Positions 33,901 through 44,234 of a stretch of 64,000 bases of DNA are shown one piece after another (within the stretch, counting starts at the first letter, position 1; each line of letters opens with the position of its first letter). The notes below the pieces were generated by a model that was not told the DNA's origin, did not search any database, and saw only the letters and a program-made list of their open reading frames with translations. The DNA is from Undaria pinnatifida. Its lineage: Eukaryota; Sar; Phaeophyceae; Laminariales; Alariaceae. Made by a program: the position numbers and the translations under genes. The stretch is from contig JABAKD010000022.1 in the NCBI GenBank assembly GCA_012845835.1, positions 8,063,625 through 8,127,624 on the forward strand, read 5' to 3'.

Positions 33901-35337
33901 TGAAAAGAACAGGGGTTTTCACGGGTCGGATCATGGCTTGCGGGAGACGGTGACCCCGCCAGACCCGTGATATCTGAAAACCTTCTGACCCCACCCGGAC
34001 CGACCCGTGACATTTAGAACATCTCCTGACCTGTTCCGACTCGACCCGCGATTATCAAGAAATCTTTCAAACTCAAAATAAAAAAATATCAGGGCTTTTG
34101 ACGGATCCGATCATGACTCGCGGGTCGGATCGGATTAAGGTGACCCCGCCGGACCCGTGATACCTGAAAACCTTCTGACCCGACCCGGACCGACCCGTGA
34201 GATTTAGAACACCTCCTGACCCGTCCCGGCTCAACCCGCGATTTAAAAACAAACGTTATCACCCGACCCGCGGGGCGGGTCATGAGCCGTGGAAAGTCCT
34301 AAAAAAAATGACAAGCATTAGTTTCACCTAGAGTTGGACATGTCATAGACGAGAAGCACTCCAGCTACCGCAGAATTTTCAAAGAACATTCTGCGAGCGG
34401 GCGCGGCGTCCGGGTTGCCACCCACGTCCCAGAACTCTACGAACCGATCAACCGGTGCTCCTGGGAGCAGCTGCGCAAGACGTATATAGCACATAAAAGC
34501 AGGAGAAACGTGGACGACAAGCGCGAGCAACAGGTGTAGGGCTGATATCAGTGGCCACCTGAAAGATTCCAACCAGGATTTGCAAATCCTTGACAGTATC
34601 AGACGGAAACGCCTCCTAATCTCACCGCATAGGTGAAGCGGCCAGGAAACGGTTGGCGGTGCAACCTATCCGTATATAGGTCGGTACTCTCCGCATATAG
34701 TCTACGTCGTTGCTCTCCGTATACACTCTAAGTCGGTACTATGCACACAAAAGTCGGTACGCCGTGGTGTCATCGTGTGGGTAGGCAAACAAACGCGTGT
34801 TGGAACACACAGCAGACGCAGATGCCTGCTGGAGTATGCTGATGACGATTAAGATGGTATCACCCCATTTTTAGCTCAATTTCCCAGATATTTGGCCCAT
34901 GGACACCAAAAGGCTAAAAAAGCATCTCGATGGGGAAAAAAAATACGGACTACTATGTGCATCGCGCACTCTCATAACCACGTAATCTGCACTTATCTAG
35001 GATAAAGAATCAGGACGGACGCTGGGCGTGCTGACGCTGTCGTTCAGTAGAAATAACGGTTTCATGTTCAAGACAACACACACATACACCGCGGTACCAA
35101 CACGCAAAGAGAACGGCACTATTCCACGTCGGCCAATACACAATGCGCGGAAAAGCTTGCCTTGACGTCGACGTTGCAGCCGACAGTAGGGGGCGGCCTC
35201 CTCTTCAGCGCGGCACCACCGGCCGTCCCGGGGTGGCAGAGAGAGTGCACCAGGGTGGTCTTGCCCGCCGCCATGGGGCCGACCACCAAGACTCTCGCAT
35301 GGTGGGGGTCGAAATCTTCCGCCGCGAAGGATTCCAT
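30857..35337 (-). CDS. RABL3: Rab-like small GTPase, RABL3/LIP1 family
   Basis: Complete model, minus strand: exons 35337-35161, 34470-34328, 33524-33161 and 30967-30857 (stop 30857-30859), 264 aa against about 236 in human RABL3. Phases agree at all three junctions (0, 2, 0). Residues 20-27 are the P-loop GPMAAGKT. TVGCNVDV at 51-58 matches the switch I region specific to this family. EFWDVGGN (71-78) replaces the classical DTAGQ. LVVGNKED (198-205) is the guanine-specificity motif. CARKPGDMETFERFFEQVLR closes the G domain. There is no C-terminal prenylation cysteine pair, as in RABL3. An extra Gly/Ser run lies at about 138-151. Family members act in ciliary, proliferative (RABL3) or circadian light (plant LIP1) signalling. 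Which applies here cannot be read from sequence. Confidence 0.85.
31060..31470 (+). repeat. 21-bp tandem repeat in two blocks
   Basis: GTGCAACCTGAGCCAAATGC-type units occur about 3 times at 31,068-31,130 and 7-8 times at 31,300-31,465. They translate on the plus strand as QPEPNAV heptads, but the region lies in an intron on the other strand, so this reading is probably incidental. Confidence 0.85.
31171..31310 (-). repeat. copy of RABL3 exon 4 edge inside intron 3
   Basis: CTCTCGA, GTCTCCCGGTTTC, ATGTCGCG, TTAGATACG and ATAAATGCGGCG repeat the order at 30,931-31,045, about 240-270 bp away. The copied part spans the acceptor. Confidence 0.8.
32007..32165 (+). mobile_element. tRNA-headed SINE S1, 5' truncated
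   Basis: Starts at GCGTGAGTTAGCAACACTCG and keeps GCTGAACCCTATGCGCGA, CACCTGTGACCACGGCTTGT and CCAGAAGCTGGAAAGTA. Confidence 0.8.
33161..33524 (-). CDS. RABL3: RABL3 exon 3
   Basis: Acceptor GTGTCCAG, donor GTG|GTAAGA. Encodes SVGELRTWVTELGSAGVLIS, a Gly/Ser-run insertion made of GGC and AGC codons, and LVVGNKEDV. Phase 2 to 0. Confidence 0.85.
33909..34302 (+). mobile_element. GACCC TIR elements E (3' truncated) and F (short, complete)
   Basis: Two copies head to tail in RABL3 intron 2. E starts CAGGGGTTTTCACGGGTCGG and lacks the right terminus. F (34,090-34,302) starts CAGGGCTTTTGACGGATCCG and ends GGGTCATGAGCCGTGGAAAG, giving about 35-bp imperfect inverted ends. The inside has modules CTGACCCGACCCGG, CCCGTGAGATTTAGAAC and CTCCTGACCCG. 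F is the best reference for the unexpanded element. Confidence 0.8.
34328..34470 (-). CDS. RABL3: RABL3 exon 2
   Basis: Acceptor CTTGCGCAG, donor TAG|GTGAAA. Encodes LLPGAPVDRFVEFWDVGGN and the GVLLVYDMSNS strand. Enters in phase 0, leaves in phase 2. Confidence 0.85.
34795..35125 (+). repeat. RABL3 intron 1 segment duplicated in intron 3
   Basis: Blocks GTTGGAACACACAGCA and GATGCCTG match 31,912-31,965. TTTCCCAGATATTTGGCCC, CAAAAGGCTAAAAA and GTACCAACACGCAAAGAGAA match 32,815-32,970. The order is kept but the intron 3 copies are separated by other sequence. Confidence 0.65.
35161..35337 (-). CDS. RABL3: RABL3 exon 1
   Basis: ATG at 35,337 chosen because it puts the P-loop at residue 20, as usual. 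In-frame upstream ATG at 35,478 would add 47 residues of low-complexity sequence that is itself a local duplication. The donor is AAG|GCAAGC, a GC donor with otherwise ideal context. No GT donor in the right phase was found. Confidence 0.8.
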
Positions 35338-35690
35338 GATTGACCAAGAACGGCAGTACCAGTGTTGTGCTGCACTGCTGCTGCCGTCTTGGGAGACCCT
35401 ACCCCGCGACGAGTACGAGACGGACGAAGGGGGGGCGAGCACGGGGGGGCGAGCACGAGAACGCTTGGAAGCCAGCATCGGGCGGGCGAGGCATCACAAT
35501 GCCATCAAGATTACTCACGTGGTGCGGGTCGACGCCTTCAGCCGCCGCGAAATATTCCACGAACGACCGATATCAGCAGTATCAGTGTTGCACTGCTGCT
35601 GCAGTCGAAGGGGAAGTGACTCACGGCGGCACGATAGCGTCTGGATTTCAGCTTCGGGCGGACGAGGCATCACAAAAAAGGTCACAAAAC
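35299..35690 (-). repeat. tandem duplication of the RABL3 exon 1 start
   Basis: The block with GGTGGGGGTCGAAATCTTCC, GCCGCGAA, CCAGTGTTG and CACTGCTGCTGC recurs 220 bp upstream of the gene with about 20% change. In the outer copy the start codon is lost, but the frame still reads FAAAEGVDPHH and then meets GTGAGT, a good donor. Confidence 0.8.
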
Positions 35691-35699
35691 CAATAAGCG

Positions 35700-37430
35700 A
35701 AACGCTCCCAGCTTACACCTGCTCCGATTCGGTACCGCGTACGAAGCAGGCGTTGGTAGAGCTATGAACAACACGTGGAGGGGTTTATAGACTGCAGTTG
35801 CAGTGGGGCTTTTCTCATGTGCGGTCGTATCGCAAAAAGCAATAACGTGTTCTTATGGTACGACGGCGAGCTTCATCGAAGTGGGCAATATGAGTTGTGT
35901 GGGTGCGGAAGAATTGGCCGATTATCTGATGCGGTTAATCATGTGATCTCTTTGCGGAGTGGGCTCAGGCAGCAGCACCGAGAAAAACACCACGACACAA
36001 GGTAGTGGTGGGTTGCGCAGTCGAGCAGACACCAAGCAAAGAGCTTGGAAGCTGTTGTCGCAGAGTACGATTGATCGTACTTGATCTACGACAGCAGCAG
36101 TGTGTTGTGCTCGTAGGACACACAATTTGCCATTTTGGGCACAAACTACTTGGATAGTGCGTACCTGACAAATGTAACAAAAATTATCCACAGGTCAAGC
36201 AGGGCAAACAAGAATGCTAACGGCTGTCCGCCGCTCACAGACAAACAGCGCGACCAGCGATACTGCGGACATTTCAAAACAGATTACAGGTGTGCAAAGG
36301 ATGCTCACCTCGCGCTTGTCCAGACCAACGGGCACAGCACAAGGCGACAAGGGTACAGCAGCAGTATCGGCGCGATTGAAAAAAGAGAACCACCACGGGG
36401 GTTTCGTAAAGGAAATTCGGCATTTTGGTTCTGTCTTCATTGTTGACAACTCATCACTCCTCAGCACGCCACGCTCGAGCAAGGAGAGCGCTGTGCTGCG
36501 CTCTGGGATGGCTCTGCGGCTGCTCCTTTGGGCTGGTGTGTTGCCTCTATATGGCTACGCCTTCGAGACTGTCTCCTGCCTTGCCAGGTCTGCGGTTGCG
36601 GGCCAGACGGTAGGCGCCACCGGCGGTGATGGGGCGAGGACGCCGGCAACGTACGTGTGCGGTGCCATCAGGTTAGGTCGAAAGCAAGCCTGGAGAGCAG
36701 CGGTGTACACCGGTTATACGTAGCGCAGTCCGTATGGAAGGCAGTGTCCATACCACCGGGGTATGACCGTGTACGCACGTTTACGCCTCTCTTTTGATGG
36801 CTCGGTTCGAGCTGTCTGGCGCGACTCTACGTTCGTTGCAGAATTCGCTGGCAGACGATGGATACCAATGACATGTACGATGTAGCTGCAACATGTACCA
36901 GCCTACTATTAATAGTACAGGTATCATTTCCGGTGTGTACAAGGGCTCCGCGTGGATGCCAGCATTCGACGCACCCATGCTCCGGGTAGGGCAGGGCAGC
37001 ACTTCGACTTGTTCGATTCAATAGTCGATAGAGAGTAAAAACCGTTACCACACAACACATGGTCTACATGTGTAAAACGTAAAGTAATGCCAAGAGATTG
37101 ATATAGACTAACAGTGGACTACTTACTACTCCTGTCGTTTCACTACGTTTCTCCGTTTCTTGCGTGAATCCGATTCCGAGCTTCATCATAGACTTAATTT
37201 ACTTAGATCTCGACCCCCTCGGAGTTCTCGCTCGGCATATCCTCCCCCCTCTCAGCCCTTCTCAGACCGTAATTGCCGAAAAGAAAATTAGTTGCTGGGG
37301 AAAAGAACCGTCCCGAAGTTCCTTGAGAAAATTAGTTGCTGGGGAAATTACAAATATCTTCGTGCCGAAAGCGCTCGGTTGGTGCTTCCCTGGCATCTCC
37401 GAGTTTCGTCATCTGAGATCTGGGCTCGGC
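35700..37430. other. no firm gene; one possible exon
   Basis: A plus-strand frame at 36,507-36,651 reads MALRLLLWAGVLPLYGYAFE, signal-peptide-like, and ends at a good donor, GCAAC|GTACGT (36,649). No family match or downstream exon was found, so this remains a weak candidate. The rest is unassigned. Confidence 0.25.
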
Positions 37431-38242
37431 TCATCAGCTTCGCACCGCCCAGCACGCCACCGCAGCTCTATAGCTCGCAGCAACGCAGCGCCGTGCAGTG
37501 CCTTGCGATGCCCTGCAGCTCTAGCTTAGCAGAGCGCAGCGCTGTGCTTTGACGTGCTTTGCTGCTTTGCCATGCTGCGTGCTTTGCGGTACTTTTAAAA
37601 TTTCGTACATGCCAGTAACATTCATTCGCAGTATCATCCCACGTACCGGTAATAAGTTTGTACATACTACGTTGTTGGATCACAACGCACCCCCAGCTCA
37701 GGTCAGCCCGGCTATATATAGCTCAGCAGTGCAGCGCGGCATAGTGCGGTGCCGTGTCTTGCCCTTCGTTTTGCGGTGTTGTGTCGGGCGGCGCTGTGCG
37801 TTCTTTTGAACATACAGCAAGCAGTAGTAGTACCAGGTATGATACAGGTACCACAGGTACATTTTTTTTTTTTTCTTTTTTTTCTTTATCCTCCGGCGGA
37901 TGGGGAAAAATAAAGCTTTAGCTTACCACACTTCCACGTATTTTCATACGCGTCGTGTGTCGATTTAACTCAGTTGCTTTCGCAGCCCAACGCTAGCTGG
38001 CGCACCCTTCGGGTCCCATTGTAGGTATAGCGTAAGCTGTCCCTATCAGTGGTCTTCGTTACAACCCCGGCAGCGCAAGCTGCCGTTGTATACGGATGCG
38101 TGTGTATGTCGACCCGGCCTGTCCCCTGAGGGTCAGTTTCGGTGGAGGTACCATTTATTACGTACGTGCCGTGTGCTTATCACACGTACAGCCTTTTGTG
38201 ACATCAACAAGCATCTAGCGCAGGGTAATTAGCTATTGGCCC
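37431..38242 (+). repeat. long direct repeat L, copy 1, interrupted by R1
   Basis: CGCACCGCCCAGCAC, GCGCTGTGCTTTGACGTGCT, ACATTCATTCGCAGTATCAT, GGATCACAACGCACCCCCAG and GTACCAGGTATGATACAGGT are shared almost base for base with 38,243-38,790. It is split at 37,861-38,145 by an R1 insertion, after which GTACCATTTATTACGTACGT and AAGCATCTAGCGCAGGG complete the unit. Confidence 0.95.
37861..38145 (-). mobile_element. R1 retroposon, 285 bp, inserted in repeat L
   Basis: Flanked by AGGTAC at 37,855-37,860 and 38,146-38,151. The sister repeat at 38,243-38,790 lacks it and shows the empty site, which fixes both ends. On the minus strand it ends in an A-rich tail, as expected of a retroposon. No coding capacity and no clear tRNA head. 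Confidence 0.85.
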
Positions 38243-38790
38243 ATCAGCTCCGCACCGCCCAGCACCCCACCGCCCAGCACCCCACCGCAGCGCTATAGCT
38301 CGCAGCAACGCAGCGCCGTGCAGTGCCCCGCGATGCCCTGCAGCTCTAGCTTAGCAGAGCGCAGCGCTGTGCTTTGACGTGCTTTGCTGCTTTGCCATGC
38401 TGCGTGCTTCGCGGTATTTTTGTTAGTTCGTACATGCCAGTAACATTCATTCGCAGTATCATCCCACGCACCGGTACTATTAGACTAATAAGTTTGTACA
38501 TACTACGTTGTTGGATCACAACGCACCCCCAGCTCAGGTCAGCCCGGCTATATATAGCTCAGCAGTGCAGCGCGGCATAGTGCGGTGCCGTGCCTTGCCC
38601 TTCGTTTTGCGGTGTTGTGTCGTGCGGCGCTGTGCGTTCTTTTGAACATACAGCAAGCAGTAGTAGTACCAGGTATGATACAGGTACCAGGTACCATTTA
38701 TTATGTACGTGCCGTGTGCTCATCACACGTACTACTGCCGTTCAGAACGTGACATCAACAAGCATCTAGCGCAGGGCAATTAGCTCTGCA
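38243..38790 (+). repeat. long direct repeat L, copy 2, uninterrupted
   Basis: Same content as copy 1 without the R1 insertion. It also carries an extra CACCGCCCAGCACCC duplication near its start. Confidence 0.95.
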
Positions 38791-39426
38791 CAAACACCTC
38801 TTGGCAACATTATTTCACCGCTCCAGCTTTTCTTTGCTTTCTTTCACACTTTATTGGTTCTGCCATTTCGTCAATTGCTGCTTTTTTTTCGTTTTTCATT
38901 TTTGTCTTTGTTCATTTTCTACTATCTCCGTTAAATTGGATCCGTTCGAACTCGTTTTTCATGTTCTGAACATTTTTTCAACCTTTTTTTTTTTCAACTC
39001 TTTTTTTCCAAGTACCTTTTGTTTTTGGGAGTTGAACTTGCAACTTTGTTTCTTCGGGAGCTGAATATGCATTTTAAAGGACGTCCATGCGAGGGAGTTG
39101 AACTTGCATTTTAATAGACGTCCATGCGAGCTTTTTTGTAATGCGCCCAAGGGCGCACAGCACAAGGCAACAACAGGAGCAAGCTTAAGCTGTGGGCCAG
39201 TTATGACAATTATTGTATTTTTTTCGTTTTTCAGTTGTTTCCTCGTTCAGTTTCTACTATCTCCTTTAAATTTGATTCGTTCGAACTCGTTTTTCATCTT
39301 CTTCTGAACATTTACAATTGGTCCAGCTTTTCTTTGATTTCTTGCTTTGAGTTTCAACCATTCAACCGGTCGTACTCACAGCTGACGTTTTTCAATTTTT
39401 ATATAAAATATATGTATCGATTCTTT
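38791..39426. other. T-rich region with a local duplication
   Basis: CTCCAGCTTTTCTTTG, CGTTTTTCA, TTCTACTATCTCC and TTCGAACTCGTTTTTCAT at 38,820-38,970 recur at 39,225-39,345. No gene. Confidence 0.7.
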
Positions 39427-39912
39427 TAAGAGGATATTTTTTTTTCCCCGATGACGCCTGGATTCAACTAACGAAAACCAGGCTTATAAGCGGACAGTCT
39501 ATCTACTAGACCACAAAGTCACATTGCTATCTAATTTTTTTTGACAAATAAATATCGATTTTTCATGCGGATCATTTTTTTTTCGATGACACCCGGATTC
39601 GAACCGGCGAAGGCCACCAGGATTACACGCGGACAGTCTATGTACTAGACCACAATAAGTCACAGCAGCAGGGGTGTATCTACCAGTACTACCATTTTTT
39701 ACCAAAAAATAAATATCATTTTTTCATGAGGATCAATTTTTTTCTCATATGACCCCTGGATTCAACCAAAGAACACCAGGCTTATAAGTGGACAGTCTAT
39801 CTACTAGAAGGCCACAAAGTCGCGATGATATCTATTTATTTTTTATGAGGATCATTTTCTTTCCCCGATGACACCGGGATTCGAACCTACGAGAAGACCT
39901 TGAGGCTTATAG
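39427..39912 (-). repeat. tandem array of four tRNA-like units
   Basis: On the minus strand each unit has an A-box-like TGGTCTAGTAGATAGACTGT and a B-box-like TAGTTGAATCCAGG or CCGGTTCGAATCCGGGTGTC. A GATGACACC end and an A-rich stretch with GATCCTCATGAAAAA follow. Units start near 39,437, 39,575, 39,740 and 39,860 (plus coordinates). The second keeps a four-base-pair T-stem. They look like tRNA-derived SINE heads in tandem, not working tRNAs. Confidence 0.75.
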
Positions 39913-39929
39913 TAGTACATACCGGTACT

Positions 39930-40140
39930 ACACCAGGTTTGTACATACTATCAGGTACTACGCTGTTGGATCACAAAACACGCCCAGCTCAGATCAGTCC
40001 GGCTTTATACAGCCCAGCAGCGCAGCGTAGCGCCGTGCGGAGCCGTGCGGTGCGGTGCCGTGTGCCCTTCGCTGCGGTGCTGTGTCGTGCTGCGCTGTGT
40101 CCTTTCTTTCGAACATAGACTAGAGCAGTACCGGGTATAA
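39930..40140 (+). repeat. long direct repeat L, partial third copy
   Basis: TTTGTACATACTA, TGTTGGATCACAA, CCCAGCTCAG, CTTTCGAACATA and a terminal CAGTACCGGGTATAATAC follow the order of the second half of L. Confidence 0.75.
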
Positions 40141-40967
40141 TACGTGTTGTTGTGTACTATAGTCTATACTTTTCTTATTTTTATTTTTCTACATGAATTT
40201 GATCTTCAACGGCCCCCTGTTTTTTCCCCCACGCAAAGTACCCCCGTACCGCCGATCAGAACGTGACACCGGTACCAAAAGCACACAACACAGCTGAGCA
40301 CAACAACAAGGCAATTTGCTTTGCACAAGCAGCTCTTGGCATTATCCAATCGCTGTCCGCACCAAATCGTGGGCCCCTTCTTTCTGCCCCCTTCACATGT
40401 TTTTAGTTGCACTCTTCCTTGCCTTGCGCGAGCGTAGCGGGCGGCGTCCAGCCGCCCGCGAGCGAAGCCCTTGTATATACTATATTTCGATCGGATAAAT
40501 CCGAGCCCACGCAGACTGACCCTCTAGTCTGGTCACCAAGAGACGTTTCGAGTGCGTTTCTTGACGTTTCGACTCAACCAAACATCCAGGGCCAGCAGAG
40601 GGATGGCCAAAGGTTTGCTGCATGTTCTCTACGTAGCAACTGACAGGCGCGCACTGAGCCAACTTCTGCTACTACATGCATGATACCATAATATATCCTC
40701 CAAACCCGCTCGCTTTTGATCAAAACCAGGCCCCCACGTCCTTCAAAACTCCGCCCCCCCCCCCTCACCGGTTATTCGACTTACAAGATTCACTTGATAA
40801 AAGGATACATTTCCCTCCACAGCTGTCAGATTTTGTCCTCCTCAGAAACGGGTTTTATAGTTTCAGCGCACAGACTGACTAAAATCACCCTGTCGACCCT
40901 GATAGCTACACTGTAGTTGTAAGGGGAGTCGCCGACCTATATCCTTAATGAGGACACACAACTCGTA
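40141..40967. other. no gene recognised
   Basis: No supported exon or repeat. Confidence 0.5.
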
Positions 40968-41165
40968 ATGCGCGCGATCGGAGTATCACAAACAGCTTGC
41001 AAAGATGAGTTTCGACGAAATCTTCGATCTCACAGCTGGAGTGTATTTTCATTTTTTATAATATAATACGCGCGATCGGAGCATCACACACAGCTCGCAA
41101 AGATGAGTTTCGACAAAATTCGATCTCACAGCAGCTGGAGTGTATTTTTTCTTTTATAATATCTA
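40968..41165 (+). repeat. tandem duplication, about 100-bp unit
   Basis: GCGCGATCGGAGTATCACA and GCGCGATCGGAGCATCACA each lead to GCAAAGATGAGTTTCGAC, GATCTCACAG and GCTGGAGTGTATTTT. Confidence 0.95.
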
Positions 41166-41506
41166 GATCCGAGGCTCGCAGACCGACTGTGTCTCTGTGT
41201 GTGTATAGTGATCGTGGCGAGACTTGCTGACGGTATTCTAGGCGTGAAACACGATGTCGCTGCCTTCGTCATTCAATTCCTCGATTGCTATTATATTATT
41301 GTTGCTATTTGTTGCTGTAGACCACTCTCGTCTGGTCGATGGAATACTAGTAGTACGCGATAGCACTGAACAAAGAATTTGGTAGTTAAGAATGTCAGGC
41401 TCGATCGAGTTTTGAGACAAAAATAAAAACGTAAAATTCCTGGTATGGCCTTTTTGTCTGATTGCTGGTCGCTCATTGGCCAGAGATCGTACATAAAGTA
41501 ACAGTC

Positions 41507-42070
41507 ATCTGGGGACGATAGTGTCCATTCCCAGAATCATAATCTATTCACATATACACAACTCCGACAACCCGGGAACGAACCCGGATATATCACCAGG
41601 ATTGATACCTCCCCGCACAGTGTGGAAATCCCCAATGCCGCCGACCGGCCGATCTCTAATTTACTGGGGTTCGTATGTTATAGAGCCAGCTCCACCCGGG
41701 GACGATAGGGTCCCATCCCTGGTCCAGGAGTCATTCCATATATCTAAAAATTAGACAGAAGGGGGAAGAAAACCGAGTTCTCTCGGGTCGACACCGCCTC
41801 CCACGGTGTGGAAACCTCAGTTTCATTGGCTAGAATCGCTGATTGGTTCGAGCTCCACAGCGGCCCCCCACCCTAGTACGAGGATGATAGAAGCTCACCA
41901 ACCGATGGGGGGCAGTTCCGTCGCACACGGGGGAGATAGGGCCCCATCCCCGGTTTAGAAATCCTCCGAATCTCTACAGCCCCAGCAACGCGGGAACGAT
42001 AACGATGATCTCCCGGGTCGATATACCTCCCCGCACGGCGTGTCAACCCCGACTCCATTGGCTTATTTCT
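41507..42070 (+). repeat. degenerate tandem repeat, three units of about 190-230 bp
   Basis: GGGGACGATAGGGTCCCATC-like starts lie at 41,507, 41,693 and 41,926. Each unit later has a TACCTCCCCGCACAGTGTGG-like block and a nearby ATTGGC. Confidence 0.75.
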
Positions 42071-42084
42071 CGTGATTGGCTGGT

Positions 42085-42730
42085 AGGCTTTGACGCAGTA
42101 AGCTCACAATTATTTCGATCGAGTCGGGTTTTCTCGAATACTTCTCGCACACGGCAAACATTTGCAATGCGAGCGCAATTCAGTGAGTTATTTGCATGAT
42201 AGGTCGCACAAAAAAGCGATTTTGAGCCTATACCAGGTTGGCGTGCCGAGCAAGCACGCTCAAAATGAGGAGGAGAAACACTTGAACAGCAATAACAGCA
42301 GCACCAAACGCAATATAAATGGACGAATTAGAGCCTTTCGTATGCTGGATTCAGCCCCCCCACGGTTATAAGCACAATCAATTTCAAACAAAACTGGGGT
42401 GTTCGAAGAAAAACGACATAATAATATGTGGAACTAATACTGGCCCGACTCGAGCATAATAACCAACCGTGGGAAAAAGTCTGAAATTTGGCCGAAACAG
42501 TGCGCATTTGACTCACTGGTATAATAGTGGAATAATCATGGAATGCTTGCTGTGCCCGAATAATCACCTCTTCGTCGCTTATGTGGCACCGAAAAAAAAC
42601 GCTGAAAATGCCGATTTCATTCGCTTATCGGGTCAGCAACCTATCTAAGCTCGCCAATATTTTCGCGGGTTTTCTTGCATACTACTCGCGTAGGGCAAAA
42701 AATTGCCATGCGGACGCAATTCGTACCAAA
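42085..42730 (+). repeat. direct repeat pair about 580 bp apart
   Basis: GGGTTTTCTCGAATACTTCT, then CGCA, GGCAAA, TTGCAATGCGAGCGCAATTC near 42,125 match GGGTTTTCTTGCATACTACT, TTGCCATGCGGACGCAATTC near 42,667. Confidence 0.75.
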
Positions 42731-43016
42731 CGCTCGACCTCGGGATGAATCTATGCAGTTGGTGCCCAGAGCGTCACGATGAAGCCATTCGGGACCGTAA
42801 GAAGAGCGGTCAAATCGCCATTTCCCGGCATACTAACAGCCATATGTATTGCCTACAACAGATAAGAGCAATGAGGGCCTGCTTCGGCTTGACACAGGGT
42901 GATTTTGAATCGGAATATCAATACCCCTTACCTTTCTTCTCTGTCTATTATATTATTTTCTTTTTTCCAATTGACTTGCGTTTGACGTGCGTATGCGTAG
43001 TGATAGGTACCACGAG

Positions 43017-43200
43017 ATATTTGTGCAGAAGATACCTATTTTTTATTATACTGCTATATCATCGATTGCTGTGGTGCACAGGAGATATTGTCAAGAAGAT
43101 CCCTATTACTCTTTATCATCGGTTAATTCCTGTCGAGCGCGAGATGACATTTTCAAGAAGATCCCTACATTTTATTATATTGTCACCAATTAATCGCTGC
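43017..43200 (+). repeat. tandem repeat, three units of about 66 bp
   Basis: AGAAGATACCTATTTTTTAT, AGAAGATCCCTATTACTCTT and AGAAGATCCCTACATTTTAT begin similar units that each carry ATCATCG or ACCAATTAATCG. Confidence 0.8.
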
Positions 43201-43675
43201 CGCACACGATGTATTGACCAGCAACAACAACAGTCAGTAGCCAGCGCAATTCTTGCAACCACACAACAACGCGTTCGAAACACTACTACCTTGATAATCA
43301 CACCTATCTTTGGAAGTGCACCCACGTTTCGTTTGTGGGGATAAATGTACATGGAGTAAGTGTGGGACATTTATTATGCGGTCCTGAAAGATGGATGGTG
43401 GATCGTGGACCAATACGTACGGAACGACTCTTTGGAGCAGCGATGAAAAAGACTGACAAAACATTGTTTCTAGTACTGCGATTTTTAAGAGCGACTCCGT
43501 TCGTTGTGTTTGTTTTCTATTTGTTTCATGGTCTGGCCTGTTTTGTTGTGTTCTCGTACCCGGTACGCTGCTAGCATTTCACTTGCTTTTACACCTTGAA
43601 TAATTGCGATTGTTTGGTTGACTCTGTCTCACAGTCTGTGACCACATAATAATAACTAGTAAGTTGTATCTCTCT

Positions 43676-43750
43676 AGGATGAAGAATCAGCACGGACACT
43701 GGGTGTAATGATGTCGTTGGGTAGGGAACGGCCCCCCTCAAAGACAACGA
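43676..43750 (+). repeat. dispersed repeat shared with 35,002-35,075
   Basis: AGGATGAAGAATCAGCACGG here and AGGATAAAGAATCAGGACGG there, both followed by ACGCTGGG or ACACTGGG and a TCAAGACAAC/TCAAAGACAAC end. Confidence 0.65.
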
Positions 43751-44234
43751 ACGCTCGAACAAAGGTATTTAACCTTGAACATCCGATATCGAAAAGCAGC
43801 GACACAGCAGTCAGTCGTGCGATGTGCCCAATTGGCCAAACGCTTCGAGGTGTGACCATGAAAAAAGTGTGGTGGGGACGAAATAAGAAGCCAACTTGGA
43901 AATGATGCCAACTTGGAAATAAATGTTTTCCCATACCTGCTATGTTTTTTTCGTTCAAGCTCTGCATATGCCAAGATCCAAGAATGACTCGGGCGTGTAC
44001 CGCCCAAAATACAAAAAGTTTGCGCACTTCTCGCTTGTCTCGCTCAGCCCCCGTACCCGATCCCGGCCAGGTGCGGAACGGGTACGATAAGGCGAGGGAC
44101 GTTTGAGCCGCCCCCCGAAGACGGCGCTCAAACGAAGCCATTTGAACGAGAATTCGAGTTCCGAGAATCGCATACTGAGGCCGAGACGGAAAAAACTCTT
44201 GACCGAACCCCCCAAAAAGAATGATCATATATAT

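Noticed and set aside
39427-39912. Four functional tRNA genes
   Set aside because: Acceptor stems do not close properly and only one unit has a reasonable T-stem, so I call them tRNA-like.
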